A stretch of DNA of 64,000 bases from CAIWHR01 sp963816925 (lineage in GTDB: Bacteria > Pseudomonadota > Gammaproteobacteria > Burkholderiales > Casimicrobiaceae). Positions within the stretch are counted from its first letter, which is position 1. The number at the start of each line of letters is the position of its first letter. Location of the stretch: assembly GCA_963816925.1 (NCBI GenBank), contig CAWFMY010000001.1, forward strand, positions 248,001 through 312,000, written 5' to 3'. The translations under genes and the position numbers were made by a program. This document shows positions 43,015 through 54,718 of this stretch, piece by piece. Below the pieces are notes generated by a model. It saw nothing but the letters and a program-made list of their open reading frames with translations, did not search any database and had not been told where the DNA came from.

Positions 43015-43965
43015 TCATTTGATCAGCCCGAGCGTTTTCGCCGAATTGAGGTACTGCGGCGTGCGCTCCTTCATGAACGCCGGGACCATTTCGTACGTGA
43101 TGTCGGTAATCTCGAAGCCGTCGTCGGTAAGCCGCTTGCGCAGCTCCGGATCCTTGTTGATCGCGTCCATCATGTCGGACACCTGCTTGCGCACGGCTTG
43201 CGGCGTCGACTTCGGCACGCCGATGCCGCGATAGGCGCCATCGACCCAGTCGAACCCGAGCTCCTTGAACGTCGGCACGTCCGGGAACTGCGGCAGGCGC
43301 TTCTCGGTCGCCACGGCGAGCATCCGCATCTTCCCCTTCTGCTGGATCGCGAGCGTCGAATAGGACATCGCCGCCGCCACGTGATTGCCGAGGATCGAGG
43401 CAATCATGTCGCCCGTGCCCTTGAATGGAACGTAGGTGGTCTTGATGCCGAGCTCGCGATCGAGGCGCACCTGGGCCACGTGATTCGCGGTATTGGTCCC
43501 CGACCCGGCGATCGTGACGGCCTCCGGCTTTTCCTTCGCTGCCTTCACGAGGTCGGCAAAGGTCTTGAACGGGCTGTCGGCAGCCACGATCACGGCGTCC
43601 GGCGTGTAGTGGAAGAAATAGACGGGCGTGATGTCCTCGGTCTTGAATTGCGTCCCCGGCTCGAGCGGCTGCAGCACGATGTGCGGCAGGTTGACGCCGA
43701 CGATCGTGTGGCCGTCGCCCGGCATGCTGTTCATTTGCGACCAGGCGAGCGCGCCGCCCGCGCCGGCTTTGTTGACGACGATCATCTCCTGCTTGAATTT
43801 GGTGGAGAACACCTGCGCCTGCAGTCGCGCCACGAGGTCCGACTCTCCGCCCGGCACGAACGGAATGACGTACTGGACGGGCTTGTCCGGATACGCAAGC
43901 GCAAGCGGGGCGAGCGCCAGCATCAGGACGGCGGCGAAACGACGCGGTGGAACGAACGAGCGCAT
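43015..43965 (-). CDS. TctC/Bug-family periplasmic tricarboxylate-type solute receptor
   Basis: 316 aa. Signal peptide MRSFVPPRRFAAVLMLALAP ending near LALA-Y, then the Bug family signature YPDKPVQYVIPFVPGGESDL, VVNKAGAGGALAWSQMNSMP, ITPVYFFHYTPDAVIVAADS, VTIAGSGTNTANHV and GFDWVDGAYRGIGVPKSTPQ. Bug receptors deliver organic acids or amides to TctAB carriers, and their expansion is a hallmark of Burkholderiales. No tctA/tctB is adjacent, so this is one of the usual orphan receptors. Ligand unknown. Confidence 0.92.
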   Translation of the reverse strand: MRSFVPPRRFAAVLMLALAPLALAYPDKPVQYVIPFVPGGESDLVARLQAQVFSTKFKQEMIVVNKAGAGGALAWSQMNSMPGDGHTIVGVNLPHIVLQPLEPGTQFKTEDITPVYFFHYTPDAVIVAADSPFKTFADLVKAAKEKPEAVTIAGSGTNTANHVAQVRLDRELGIKTTYVPFKGTGDMIASILGNHVAAAMSYSTLAIQQKGKMRMLAVATEKRLPQFPDVPTFKELGFDWVDGAYRGIGVPKSTPQAVRKQVSDMMDAINKDPELRKRLTDDGFEITDITYEMVPAFMKERTPQYLNSAKTLGLIK

Positions 43966-44127
43966 GGAAGCTCCCTGGTCGGACGCGGTGGCGATGGGTC
44001 AGGGCGCCTATTCTAATCCTGGCGCCGCGAGACTTGGCGTGGCGCATAATCGAACGGTCGGCTCGCGGAGCGCGGCGGGATTTGCCGTCGCGTTCGGCGG
44101 GACGCATCGCCACACGAGGAGGACACG

Positions 44128-44541
44128 ATGAGCAATACGCTGCGCAAGGTCGATTACTTTTACGTGATGTTGCCCAATCGCGCCGGCCAGGGCGCGAAGG
44201 TCATGGCGGCGCTTGCCGCCGAAGGCGTCAATCTGCTCGCCTTCTCGGGATTCCCGAGCGGCGGCAAGGCGCAACTCGATCTCATGCCCGAGAACAGCGC
44301 CAGGTTCCGGAAGGCGGCGAAGAAACTGGGACTCAAGGTCTCCAAGCGGAAGACCGGGTTCCTGTACCACGGCGACGATCGCGTTGGCGCGATGACGAAG
44401 ATTCTCGACAAGCTCGCCGGCGCGAAGGTCAACGTGGTCGCCGTCGACGCGGTGACCAGCGGCAAGGGCCGCTTCGGCGCGATCTTCTGGGTGAAGGCGA
44501 CGGCGGTGGCAAAGGCCTCGAAGGTGCTCGGCGCGAAGTAG
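44128..44541 (+). CDS. ACT-domain protein
   Basis: 137 aa. Two ACT-like halves are visible: KVDYFYVMLPNRAGQGAKVM with VNLLAFSGFPSGGKAQLDLM, and KRKTGFLYHGDDRVGAMTKI with KVNVVAVDAVTSGKGRFGAI. The pattern of a strand followed by NRAG/DRVG and a helix is the ACT amino-acid-binding fold. Stand-alone ACT proteins usually act as small-ligand sensors; no enzyme partner is adjacent. An upstream AGGAGGA lies about seven bases before ATG 44128. Confidence 0.75.
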   Translation: MSNTLRKVDYFYVMLPNRAGQGAKVMAALAAEGVNLLAFSGFPSGGKAQLDLMPENSARFRKAAKKLGLKVSKRKTGFLYHGDDRVGAMTKILDKLAGAKVNVVAVDAVTSGKGRFGAIFWVKATAVAKASKVLGAK

Positions 44542-44550
44542 GACGCGGCG

Positions 44551-45171
44551 TCAGGCGTAGAGCCGGCCGTTGGTCGGCGACTGGTCGGAGAACGGGTAAG
44601 CCAGCTCGCCGTCGAAGTCCCCCGACACCGTCGCGATTTCGAAGGTCGCGCTCAAGTCGGCGCGCAGGCGGCGGACGAACGTTTCCGCGGTGGGCGTCGC
44701 CTCGCCGCCCAGGTGCGTGACGAAGTGCCGGGCGACGTCCGGCGCAATGGAATCGAGGACGAAAATTCCCGCGCCGATCAGCGGATCGACGTTCGGAAAC
44801 GCGCCATGCGGCGCCGATAGATAGACGAAATGCCTGTCCTGGTGACAGAACGCGATCTCGGCGACTGCTTCGCGCCACGGCTCCGGAATCGGCGGCAATC
44901 CCTGGGCTTCGCTGCGCGCCAGCGCCTTTGAAAGCGAGTGTCCGATATCGACGCGCAACGCGCCGACCGACAGGCCGCCCGCTCGCAGATACGCCTTCAG
45001 CGCGAACTCGATCCCCTGCGCCGCGGCGTGATAGGCGACCTGCGCCTCGGCGCAGGGGATGCGGTGCTGGCCGCACAGCGTGCGCGCCACGCGCAGGTAG
45101 TCGTGCCCATAGCGCCAGTAGGCGAGCGGCGACGTCCGCCGCTCTTCGTTGTCCGTGGTCGAAATGATCAT
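44551..45171 (-). CDS. Hypothetical protein with a HEPN-like helical domain
   Basis: 206 aa starting MIISTTDNEERRTSPLAYWR. The stretch YGHDYLRVARTL followed by AYHAAAQGIEFALKAYLRAG resembles HEPN-type helical bundles, in which an amphipathic helix pair carries YHAAxxxExxLKA; a clear RNase RxxxxH motif is not evident. The C-terminal half (DRHFVYLSAPHGAFPNVDPL, LGGEATPTAETFVRRL) is unfamiliar. ATG 45171 was preferred to a start 32 codons upstream whose residues look non-coding. No toxin or antitoxin partner is adjacent, so function is unknown. Confidence 0.6.
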   Translation of the reverse strand: MIISTTDNEERRTSPLAYWRYGHDYLRVARTLCGQHRIPCAEAQVAYHAAAQGIEFALKAYLRAGGLSVGALRVDIGHSLSKALARSEAQGLPPIPEPWREAVAEIAFCHQDRHFVYLSAPHGAFPNVDPLIGAGIFVLDSIAPDVARHFVTHLGGEATPTAETFVRRLRADLSATFEIATVSGDFDGELAYPFSDQSPTNGRLYA

Positions 45172-45328
45172 CGGAGCGGCTCTCCTCGGCAAACATGGAA
45201 AAGGCGCGGGCGAATGCAGCGCGCAAGCGTGCCTGTCCGTCCCCTGACGCGGGCAAGAGATAGACACTTGAAGATTGATTCGCCCGAGCCCGCCGAAGTT
45301 CCGCGGCCGCCGAACTAATTACGTCGTC

Positions 45329-47965
<2,637 letters not shown>

Positions 47966-48025
47966 GGTTATCGAACTCCTGCCGCCGCTCTCCCGCTCGC
48001 AGGAGAGGACCTGCGTGCGGGAGCT

Positions 48026-49063
48026 TCAGGCAACTGCCGCAAGCTCGTCCGCCGTCACCTTGCGCGGCGGCACGTCGCGCACGGCATCCGCGATCGCGCG
48101 AATGTGCGCCGGCGTCGTGCCGCAGCAGCCGCCCACGATATTCACGAAGCCGCTGCGCGCGAATTCGCCGAGCAGGCGCGCGGTCTGCGCCGGCGTTTCG
48201 TCGTAGCCCGTTTCCGCCATCGGATTCGGCAGGCCGGCATTCGGATAGCACGACACGAACGTGTCCGCGACGCGCGCCATTTCCTCGATGTAGGGCCGCA
48301 TCAGCGCGCCACCCAGCGAGCAGTTGAGGCCGACCGCGAGCGGCCGCACATGCCGCACCGCATTCCAGAACGCCTCGGTGGTCTGGCCGGAAAGCGTGCG
48401 GCCGGAAGCATCCGTGATCGTGCCGGAGACGATGACGGGAAAGCGTCGGCCGATGCGCTCGAAAAAGGATTCGAGCGCGAACAGCGCGGCCTTGCCGTTC
48501 AGCGTATCGAAGATCGTCTCGACGAGGAAGAGGTCCGCGCCGCCCTCCGCCAGCCCCTCGATCGCCTCGCGGTAGGTTGCGACCAGCTCGTCGAAGCGAA
48601 CGTTGCGCGCGCCGGGATCGTTGACGTCCGGCGAGATCGACGCGGTGCGGTTCGTCGGTCCCAGCGCGCCGGCGACGAAACGCGGCTTGTCGGGCGTGCG
48701 CTGGGTCCACGCGTCGGCGGACTCGCGCGCGATCTTCGCTGCGGCGAAATTGATATCGCGCACCCGATGCTCGAGCTTGTAGTCGGCCTGCGCGATCGCC
48801 GTTGCGTTGAACGTGTTCGTCTCGATGATGTCCGCGCCAGCTTCCAGATACGCGTCGTGGATCTCGCGGATCACCTGCGGCTGCGAGAGCACGAGCACGT
48901 CGTTGTCGCCCTTGATGTCGTGCGTGTGCCCTGCGAGGCACGAGCCCCGGTAGTCGGCTTCACCGAGCCGATAGCCCTGGATCATCGTGCCCATCGCGCC
49001 GTCCATGACGAGGATCCGCTGCGCGAGCAGCGTGGCGAGGAGATCGGAGCGATCAGGTTGCAT
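48026..49063 (-). CDS. Methionine synthase homocysteine-binding module of split MetH
   Basis: 345 aa zinc-dependent homocysteine S-methyltransferase barrel: ILVMDGAMGTMIQGYRLGEA, GADIIETNTFNATAIAQADY, and the three zinc cysteines in VGLNCSLGG and NIVGGCCGTTPAHIRAIA. It corresponds to the first domain of full-length MetH and lies 60 bp upstream of the gene for the remaining domains, in the same operon. ATG 49063 fits the family N-terminus better than an in-frame start at 49105. No cobalamin riboswitch was evident in the short upstream region. Confidence 0.92.
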   Translation of the reverse strand: MQPDRSDLLATLLAQRILVMDGAMGTMIQGYRLGEADYRGSCLAGHTHDIKGDNDVLVLSQPQVIREIHDAYLEAGADIIETNTFNATAIAQADYKLEHRVRDINFAAAKIARESADAWTQRTPDKPRFVAGALGPTNRTASISPDVNDPGARNVRFDELVATYREAIEGLAEGGADLFLVETIFDTLNGKAALFALESFFERIGRRFPVIVSGTITDASGRTLSGQTTEAFWNAVRHVRPLAVGLNCSLGGALMRPYIEEMARVADTFVSCYPNAGLPNPMAETGYDETPAQTARLLGEFARSGFVNIVGGCCGTTPAHIRAIADAVRDVPPRKVTADELAAVA

Positions 49064-49220
49064 GGCAGGCGTGGGGCAGCGCGTCGGAGGAGCGAATTCT
49101 AGCATCGGCGCCTTCGCGGCACCGCGCTCGACCGCAATGCCGCGACGCCATTCGCCAGGTTATATCGCCCGAACCTGCCGCGATAACGCAACCTGCGCCG
49201 GACGTGCTAAATTTGCGGCC

Positions 49221-49607
49221 ATGAAACACCTCAAGCCCAGGGACGCGGTCAAGTTCCTGGAGGAAAATCCCTCCGCGGTTTTCATCGACTGCCGCAGCGA
49301 GATGGAGTATTTCTTCGTCGGCCATCCGGTCGGTGCGCACCACGTCGCGTGGAACGACGGGCCCGACTGGGACGTCAACCCGCATTTCGTCGGTCAGGTG
49401 AAGAAGGTCACCAGCGCCAACCGACCCGTCGTGCTGATCTGCCGCAGCGGTCACCGTTCCATCGACGCCGGGATGGCGCTCGAGAAGGCCGGGTTTGGCG
49501 AGGTCTACAACGTCCTCGAAGGGTTCGAGGGCCCGCTCGACGACGACCACCATCGCGGGACGATCTCCGGCTGGCGCAAGGAAGGCCTGCCGTGGGAACA
49601 GCTCTAG
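49221..49607 (+). CDS. Rhodanese-like domain protein
   Basis: 128 aa single-domain sulfurtransferase: MKHLKPRDAVKFLEENPSAV, FIDCRSEMEYFFVGHPVGAH, and the active-site loop VLICRSGHRSIDAGMAL with the persulfide-forming Cys, then LEGFEGPLDDDHHRGTISGW. It carries sulfane sulfur between donors and acceptors in the cytoplasm. It is divergent from split metH (158 bp) and followed 78 bp later by a methyltransferase; neither gives a specific role. Confidence 0.9.
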   Translation: MKHLKPRDAVKFLEENPSAVFIDCRSEMEYFFVGHPVGAHHVAWNDGPDWDVNPHFVGQVKKVTSANRPVVLICRSGHRSIDAGMALEKAGFGEVYNVLEGFEGPLDDDHHRGTISGWRKEGLPWEQL

Positions 49608-49685
49608 CAAGAGTGCTCTGACGCCGCCCGCAGCCCAGGCATTCCCGGGCACAATGTCGGCGTTTCGTTCGGACACCGACTCGCG

Positions 49686-50444
49686 ATGGCCTCGTACGGC
49701 CGACTCTGCACGCTTTTCTACGATGCCGACAAGCCGCGCGCCTCCGATGCCGAGGTTGCGTGGTATGCCGCCCGCCTGCCGCAGGACGCGGGTCCGTCGC
49801 TTGAGGTGATGTCAGGATCCGGCCGCCTGCTGCTTCCGCTGTTGCAGCAACCCCGCAACGTCCACGGCGTCGACCTGTCGCAAACGATGCTTGCGAGCTG
49901 CGAAGCCCGACTGGCCGCCAATGGACTCGCGACGCCGCTGTTTCGGCAGGACGTCACCGCGCTCAACCTCCCGTTCCGATACGTCGCGGCATTTGTCGCC
50001 GCCGGGTCGTTCCAGCTGTTGACCGATGGGGTCGCGGCACAGAAGGCACTCGAACGCATCCGCGCGCATCTCGTCGATCCCGGGCTATTGTTCATGGACC
50101 TCTACGTGCCTGCCGAGGCCACGCATCCGCCCGGCGCGCCGGTAGTGCAGGTGCAGACCATCACGCTGCCCGACGGCACGAAGGTCGCGCGACGCTCGGA
50201 AGTCTTCGTCGACGTCGAAGGACGGCGCATCGACATCAAGAGCCGCTACGAGCAACGCGAACGCGCGACGATCACCTCTCGCGAGGACGAAACGCTCGCG
50301 GTGACGTGGTACAGCGAGGACGAGATCGTCGCGCTGCTGCGGGACGCCGGCTATCGCGACGTCGCGATCGGGGAGCCGGCGTGGGGTGCCGATGAGACCA
50401 CGCCGGAGGGGGAGCGGAGGTTTTCGGTGAGCGCCCTTGCGTGA
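49686..50444 (+). CDS. Class I SAM-dependent methyltransferase
   Basis: 252 aa. Motif I is SLEVMSGSGRLLLPLLQQ, followed by the acidic ribose-binding NVHGVDLSQTMLASCEARLA, VTALNLPFRYVAAFVAAGSF (motif IV region) and LLFMDLYVPAEATHPP. The second half has RSEVFVDVEGRRIDIKSRYE and a C-terminal TWYSEDEIVALLRDAGYRDV typical of small-molecule methyltransferases. Substrate unknown. It is convergent with the acetyltransferase gene 12 bp downstream. Confidence 0.85.
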   Translation: MASYGRLCTLFYDADKPRASDAEVAWYAARLPQDAGPSLEVMSGSGRLLLPLLQQPRNVHGVDLSQTMLASCEARLAANGLATPLFRQDVTALNLPFRYVAAFVAAGSFQLLTDGVAAQKALERIRAHLVDPGLLFMDLYVPAEATHPPGAPVVQVQTITLPDGTKVARRSEVFVDVEGRRIDIKSRYEQRERATITSREDETLAVTWYSEDEIVALLRDAGYRDVAIGEPAWGADETTPEGERRFSVSALA

Positions 50445-50456
50445 GACGCCGCGGCG

Positions 50457-50938
50457 TCAAAGCGCGCGCGACATGTAGACGGCGCCGGCGAGCGGATTCA
50501 CGTAGTACGGAGCGCATTCGCGGAATCCATGCTTCGCATAAAGCACGCGCGCATCGCTCATCCAGTCGAGCGTGTCGAGCTTGAGTTCGGCGTAGCCGAT
50601 CGCGCGCGCTTCGACCAGCAACTTGTCGACCAGCCGGCCGCCCCATCCGCCCTTGCGCGCGCGCGGCTGGACGAAGAGGCGCTTGACCTCGCCGGTGCCA
50701 CATCTCGCCTTCAAGCGGCCGCAGCGCGACACACGCCGAACGCGTCGCCTGGTTCGCCCGCGAGCAGCAGGCGACCCGCGCGGACGCGCATACGCGCCGG
50801 GCAGCGTCGCGAGTTCGCGGTCGAAGCCCTGGAAAGCAGAGATCGACCTCGAGCCACTGCGCGTATTCGACGAAGAGCGCGCGGGCGAGCGCGATGTCGC
50901 CGTCGCCCGCTGCCTCGCGAATTGCGGCCGCTCGTCAC
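50457..50938 (-). pseudogene. GNAT-family N-acetyltransferase, frame broken several times
   Basis: A GNAT protein of about 160 aa can be pieced together: IREAAGDGDIALARALFVEY and AQWLEVDLCF, then in the next phase FDRELATLPGAYA, then GRLLLAGEPGDAFG, then back to GEVKRLFVQPRARKGGWGGR (acetyl-CoA loop) and LDTLDWMSDARVLYAKHGFR to the stop. One break is repaired by removing a C from TTTCCAGG. Span 482 nt, 3n+2. The start GTG at 50938 overlaps the SPOR gene's TGA (GTGA). All conserved GNAT segments survive, pointing to sequence error. Substrate unknown. Confidence 0.6.
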
Positions 50939-51586
50939 GCCGGTTTTTCGCAGCCGCCGATCTTCGTGTCCGCGGCCGGGTAGGCGGGCGCGAGATCGCG
51001 CAGCTTGGCGATGACGGGCTGCTGCGGATCCCTGATGACGATGAGCGACTGCAGCACGACCTGCTGCCGCGGTCCGACCTTGGCGCCGGCAACACCTTGC
51101 TTCGCGAGTTCCACGAGTTGCGCGTTGGCGGCGTCTTCCGTCTTGAACGCCCCCAGCGAAAGCGCGAACCGTTGCGGACCGCCGTCGATGACGAGCACGT
51201 CCTTCAGGCCGGCGGACCTGAGCTCCGCCGCGCGCTTGTCGGCGGCCGCCTTGTTCGCGAATGGCGGCAGGAAGATCCAGTACGACATCGTGCTCTCCAC
51301 GCGCCGCTGCGAGACGAGCTTGCCGAGCGCCGAGCGAATCGATGTCCGCGAGCGCGCGGGCGCGTTCGACCTCGCTGAACGGGCCCCATTCGAGGCAGAC
51401 ATCGGCGAGCGCGGCGGCTTTGGCCGGCCCCAGCGCCAGGACTTCCTGCGGCGACAGCAGCTTGATCTTGTCCGGCTGCACCTGCTGCTTCAGGCGCACG
51501 GCCTCACCGCCGCTCGCGCTGTCGAGCCACAGGTAGCCGGCAAGCGCCAGATTCGCGAGCACGAGGAATATGACGAGGGTGCGCAT
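50935..51586 (-). CDS. SPOR-domain membrane protein (one frame break near 51320)
   Basis: About 216 aa. An N-terminal membrane anchor MRTLVIFLVLANLALAGYLW is followed by a periplasmic linker (DKIKLLSPQEVLALGPAKAA, CLEWGPFSEVERARALADID). One base out of phase come ALGKLVSQRRVESTMSYWIF and a SPOR-like peptidoglycan-binding repeat (FANKAAADKRAAELRSAGLK, FALSLGAFKTEDAANAQLVE). Span is 652 nt, 3n+1. SPOR proteins bind denuded glycan strands at the division septum. It lies 9 bp after coaX in the birA-coaX order often seen in Burkholderiales. Confidence 0.78.
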
Positions 51587-51595
51587 CTGCGGATA

Positions 51596-52354
51596 TTAAA
51601 CGGGCGCCGCGACGTCGGCCAGCGCGAGCACGCCCTCGAGCACGAGATTGTCGACGACCTCGACCGGCGGGCTCAAATGTGCCGCGATCTCCGTCGCCGC
51701 GCCGCCGGCGAGATAGACGCGAACCTGCGCCGGATTGGTGTCGATCTGCCGGCGCATCTGCTCGACGGCGCCGCAGATGGCCTGCATCGCTCCCGAATGG
51801 AGCGCATCGGCGGTGTTGTCCGGAAATTCGCGGAATTCGCCCGGCGCCGATTTGAGTGCCGCGGTGTTCTCCGCCAATGCCTGGAGCATGAGCCGCATTC
51901 CCGGAAGAATGAGCCCGCCGCGGAATACGCCCTCTCCGTCGAGCGCATCGACGGTCACCGCGGTCCCCGCGTTGACGACCACGCAGGCGGGCGGGAACAG
52001 GTCGGTGATGTTCGCGCGCTGCCACGCCGCAACCAGCGACGCCCAGCGGTCGGCGCCGAGCTGCGACGGCCGGGCGTACCGGTTGGTCACGCCGCAGGCG
52101 CTTTCGCGCGCCGTCAGCCATTCCGGCACCAGGCGCCATCGCGTGAGCTGCGCTTCCACACGCACGCGCGCCGCCTCGCCCGCGACATTCACGCCGACAG
52201 CGCGCACCGGCCGCGCAAGGTTGTGCCAGTCGCGCAGCGCAAGGGTCCCGATGTCGCTGTTCGGCGTGACCCCGAGGGCCACCCATCCGTGCGGGCCGTA
52301 GAGCCCCCACTTCATCCGGCTGTTGCCGACGTCGATGACGAGGACGTTGCTCAT
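51596..52354 (-). CDS. coaX: Type III pantothenate kinase
   Basis: 252 aa, first step of CoA synthesis. ASKHA-fold motifs: VLVIDVGNSRMKWGLYGPHG (phosphate loop), GADRWASLVAAWQR, VVVNAGTAVTVDALDGEGVF and GLILPGMRLMLQALAENTAA with VYLAGGAATEIAAHLSPPVE near the end. CoaX is the usual pantothenate kinase in betaproteobacteria. The start at 52354 is 24 bp after the birA stop, so both are probably co-transcribed. Confidence 0.93.
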   Translation of the reverse strand: MSNVLVIDVGNSRMKWGLYGPHGWVALGVTPNSDIGTLALRDWHNLARPVRAVGVNVAGEAARVRVEAQLTRWRLVPEWLTARESACGVTNRYARPSQLGADRWASLVAAWQRANITDLFPPACVVVNAGTAVTVDALDGEGVFRGGLILPGMRLMLQALAENTAALKSAPGEFREFPDNTADALHSGAMQAICGAVEQMRRQIDTNPAQVRVYLAGGAATEIAAHLSPPVEVVDNLVLEGVLALADVAAPV

Positions 52355-52378
52355 CCCCGACGCGGAGTTCGTGCGGCG

Positions 52379-53410
52379 TTACGCACGCCGCAGAGAGATC
52401 TCGCCGGAAAGAAAGCGCGCGCGCCGCGGCCCGTCGGCGAGGACCAGCGCGCCACTCGCGTCCACGCCGGCGACCTTGCCGGCCACCGTCGCACCGTCGG
52501 GAAGGAGCAGCGTCACCGGCTTTCCCTGGTACGCATGGCGATGCTGCCATTCGGCGGCGAACGGCGAGAAGCCTTCCTTCGCGTACTGCTCGAGCACTGC
52601 GGCGAGCTCGGCGACGAGACATGCGAGCAACCGGTTGCGGTCGATGTCTTTCGCGCCGCGGCCCGCGATGCTCGAAAGATCGGTGACCGGGACCGGGATG
52701 TCCTTGCGGGCTGCTGCCGGCAGGCGAACGTTGAGCCCGACGCCGATCACCGTCGTCGAAGGTCCGAGGGCATCGCCGTTCACCTCGATCAGGATGCCGC
52801 CGACCTTGAGATGGCGGTGAATGATGTCGTTCGGCCACTTGAGCCCGATGCCGCGGAATCCTTCCGCCTCGAGCGCGCGCGCGACCGCGACGCCGACCGC
52901 GAGGGAGAGCCCGGCCAGGAACCCCGCGCCCTGTTCGAAACCCCAGCCAAGCGAGAAGGTCAGGCTGCCGCCGGCGATCGCCGTCCAGGTCCGGCCCCGG
53001 CGGCCGCGTCCAGCCGTCTGCCATTCGGCGGCGAGCACGACGCCGTGGACGTCACGTTTTTGCGCCCGCCGCAGGAGCTCCGACGACGTCGAGTCGAGCT
53101 GGTCGACCACTTCAACGGTGAGCCGCGATCCGCCGCCGCGCACGACCGCCTGCTCGGCGAGCGCGGTCCGGACGGCCTTGGCATCGAGGAAATCGGGCGT
53201 CTCGAGCAGTCGGTAGCCGCGCCCCTTGATCCGCTCGAGCGCGAGGCCCGCCGATTCGGCATCTTTCAGCACCTGCGAAACGCGTGCGCGCGTCAGCCCC
53301 ACCTGCGCGGCGAGGTCCTCGCCGGAGTGGAAAGCCCCGTCAGAGAGCTGACGGAGCAGGGAAAAACCAAGCGGAGTGAGCACTGACTTGTCTTCGTGGG
53401 TGTAAGCCAT
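52379..53410 (-). CDS. birA: Biotin-acetyl-CoA-carboxylase ligase / biotin operon repressor
   Basis: 343 aa bifunctional BirA. An N-terminal winged helix (LLRQLSDGAFHSGEDLAAQV, GLTRARVSQVLKDAESAGLA) precedes the ligase domain with the biotinyl-AMP loop TAGRGRRGRTWTAIAGGSLT, LKWPNDIIHRHLKVGGILIE and VIGVGLNVRLP. The C-terminal beta domain ends RRARFLSGEISLRRA. The DNA-binding domain suggests biotin-responsive repression in addition to protein biotinylation. ATG 53410 matches the family start. It is followed by coaX, a common betaproteobacterial arrangement. Confidence 0.94.
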   Translation of the reverse strand: MAYTHEDKSVLTPLGFSLLRQLSDGAFHSGEDLAAQVGLTRARVSQVLKDAESAGLALERIKGRGYRLLETPDFLDAKAVRTALAEQAVVRGGGSRLTVEVVDQLDSTSSELLRRAQKRDVHGVVLAAEWQTAGRGRRGRTWTAIAGGSLTFSLGWGFEQGAGFLAGLSLAVGVAVARALEAEGFRGIGLKWPNDIIHRHLKVGGILIEVNGDALGPSTTVIGVGLNVRLPAAARKDIPVPVTDLSSIAGRGAKDIDRNRLLACLVAELAAVLEQYAKEGFSPFAAEWQHRHAYQGKPVTLLLPDGATVAGKVAGVDASGALVLADGPRRARFLSGEISLRRA

Positions 53411-53519
53411 TGAAGGATAACAGAATCCGTTTTGGATTGCCATCCTGCGGCCACATCCCTGAAATACGGCCGGATGCGCGGTTTGCAACACCGCCGGCGG
53501 CCGGCGCGACGCGTCGCGG

Positions 53520-54617
53520 TCAGCGTTTCAGGACGCCGCGACGGATCTGGTCCTGCTCGATCGACTCGAACAGCGCGCGGAAATTGCCCTCGCCGAATCC
53601 CTCGTTGCCCTTGCGCTGGATGATCTCGAAAAAGATCGGCCCGATCACCGTCTTGGTGAAGATCTGCAGCAGCATTTCATCCTCGGCCGGCGCACCGTCG
53701 AGGAGAATCCGGTTGCGCGAAAGCCGCGCGGTGTCCTCGGTGTGCCCCGGAAGTCGCGTCGCCAGCGCCTCGTAGTAAGTGTCCGGCGTGTCCTGGAAAT
53801 CGACCCGCGATTTGCGCAGCGCTTCGACGGTGGCGTAGATGTCGTCCGCCGCGAGCGCGACGTGCTGGATGCCTTCGCCGCGGTAGTCGACCAGGTATTC
53901 CTGGATCTGGCTCTTGTCGTCGCTGCTCTCGTTGATCGGGATGCGGATCTTGCCGCACGGGCTCGTCATCGCCTTCGACTTCAAGCCGGTCAACTGGCCC
54001 TCGATGTCGAAGTAGCGGATTTCGCGAAAGTTGAAGAGGCGCTCGTAGAAGCTTGCCCACTCGTCCATCCGTCCGCGGTGCACGTTGTGCGTCAGATGGT
54101 CGATGGTCGTGAGCCCGGCGCCCTTGGGATGCTGGTCCGTGCCGGGAAGCGGAACGAAATCGATGTCGTAGATGGATACGCCGGTACCCTCATTTGCGTT
54201 GGCGCCGGCATAGCGGTCGACGAGATAGATCAGCGAGTCGCCGATGCCCTTGATCGCCGGGATGTTGAGTTCCATCGGCCCCGGGCGCGCCTCCACGCCC
54301 CAGGCGCCGTTCTCGACGCATTTCCGAAACGCGAACGCCGCATCCTTCACGCGAAACGCGATCGCGCAGATCGACGGGCCGTGCACGCGCGCGAAGGCCT
54401 GCGCGAAGCTGTCGGGCTCGGCGTTGACGACGAAATTGATGCCGCCCTGGCGGTAGAGCAGCACGTTCTTCGAGCGATGCTTCGCGACGGCGGTGAAGCC
54501 CATGTCGCCGAAGAGACGGCCGAGCGCCGCCGGATCCGGCGCCGCATACTCGATGAATTCGAACCCGTCGGTGCCGAGCGGGTTGTCCCAGAGGTTGCCG
54601 GGAGAAGGTGTCGTCAT
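53520..54617 (-). CDS. hppD: 4-Hydroxyphenylpyruvate dioxygenase
   Basis: 365 aa, the full bacterial length. It converts 4-hydroxyphenylpyruvate to homogentisate in tyrosine breakdown. The three iron ligands are in place: His174 in TIDHLTHNVHRGRM, His252 in GEGIQHVALAADD and Glu331 in GPIFFEIIQRKGNEGFGEGN. The C-terminal RNRILLDGAPAEDEMLLQIF segment is standard. ATG 54617 is clear. No homogentisate dioxygenase or fumarylacetoacetase follows here. It serves in this annotation as the intact reference for the degenerate HPPD-like protein at 7760-8650. Confidence 0.95.
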   Translation of the reverse strand: MTTPSPGNLWDNPLGTDGFEFIEYAAPDPAALGRLFGDMGFTAVAKHRSKNVLLYRQGGINFVVNAEPDSFAQAFARVHGPSICAIAFRVKDAAFAFRKCVENGAWGVEARPGPMELNIPAIKGIGDSLIYLVDRYAGANANEGTGVSIYDIDFVPLPGTDQHPKGAGLTTIDHLTHNVHRGRMDEWASFYERLFNFREIRYFDIEGQLTGLKSKAMTSPCGKIRIPINESSDDKSQIQEYLVDYRGEGIQHVALAADDIYATVEALRKSRVDFQDTPDTYYEALATRLPGHTEDTARLSRNRILLDGAPAEDEMLLQIFTKTVIGPIFFEIIQRKGNEGFGEGNFRALFESIEQDQIRRGVLKR

Positions 54618-54718
54618 GCGGGTCTCCTCGCTGCGCCGCAAGGACGGCGCATCGGAACATCGCAGTCTAGTGTACTGAGTCAAAAAACTAGCGGGAAATG
54701 CGCGCGGCGGGCCGCGCC

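Noticed and set aside
44551..45171. HEPN toxin of a toxin-antitoxin pair
   Set aside because: No adjacent nucleotidyltransferase antitoxin and no clear RNase RxxxxH motif; only a weak HEPN-like helix pattern.
49064..49220. Cobalamin or SAM riboswitch upstream of metH
   Set aside because: The gap to the divergent rhodanese gene is only about 157 bp and no conserved box or fold could be recognised.
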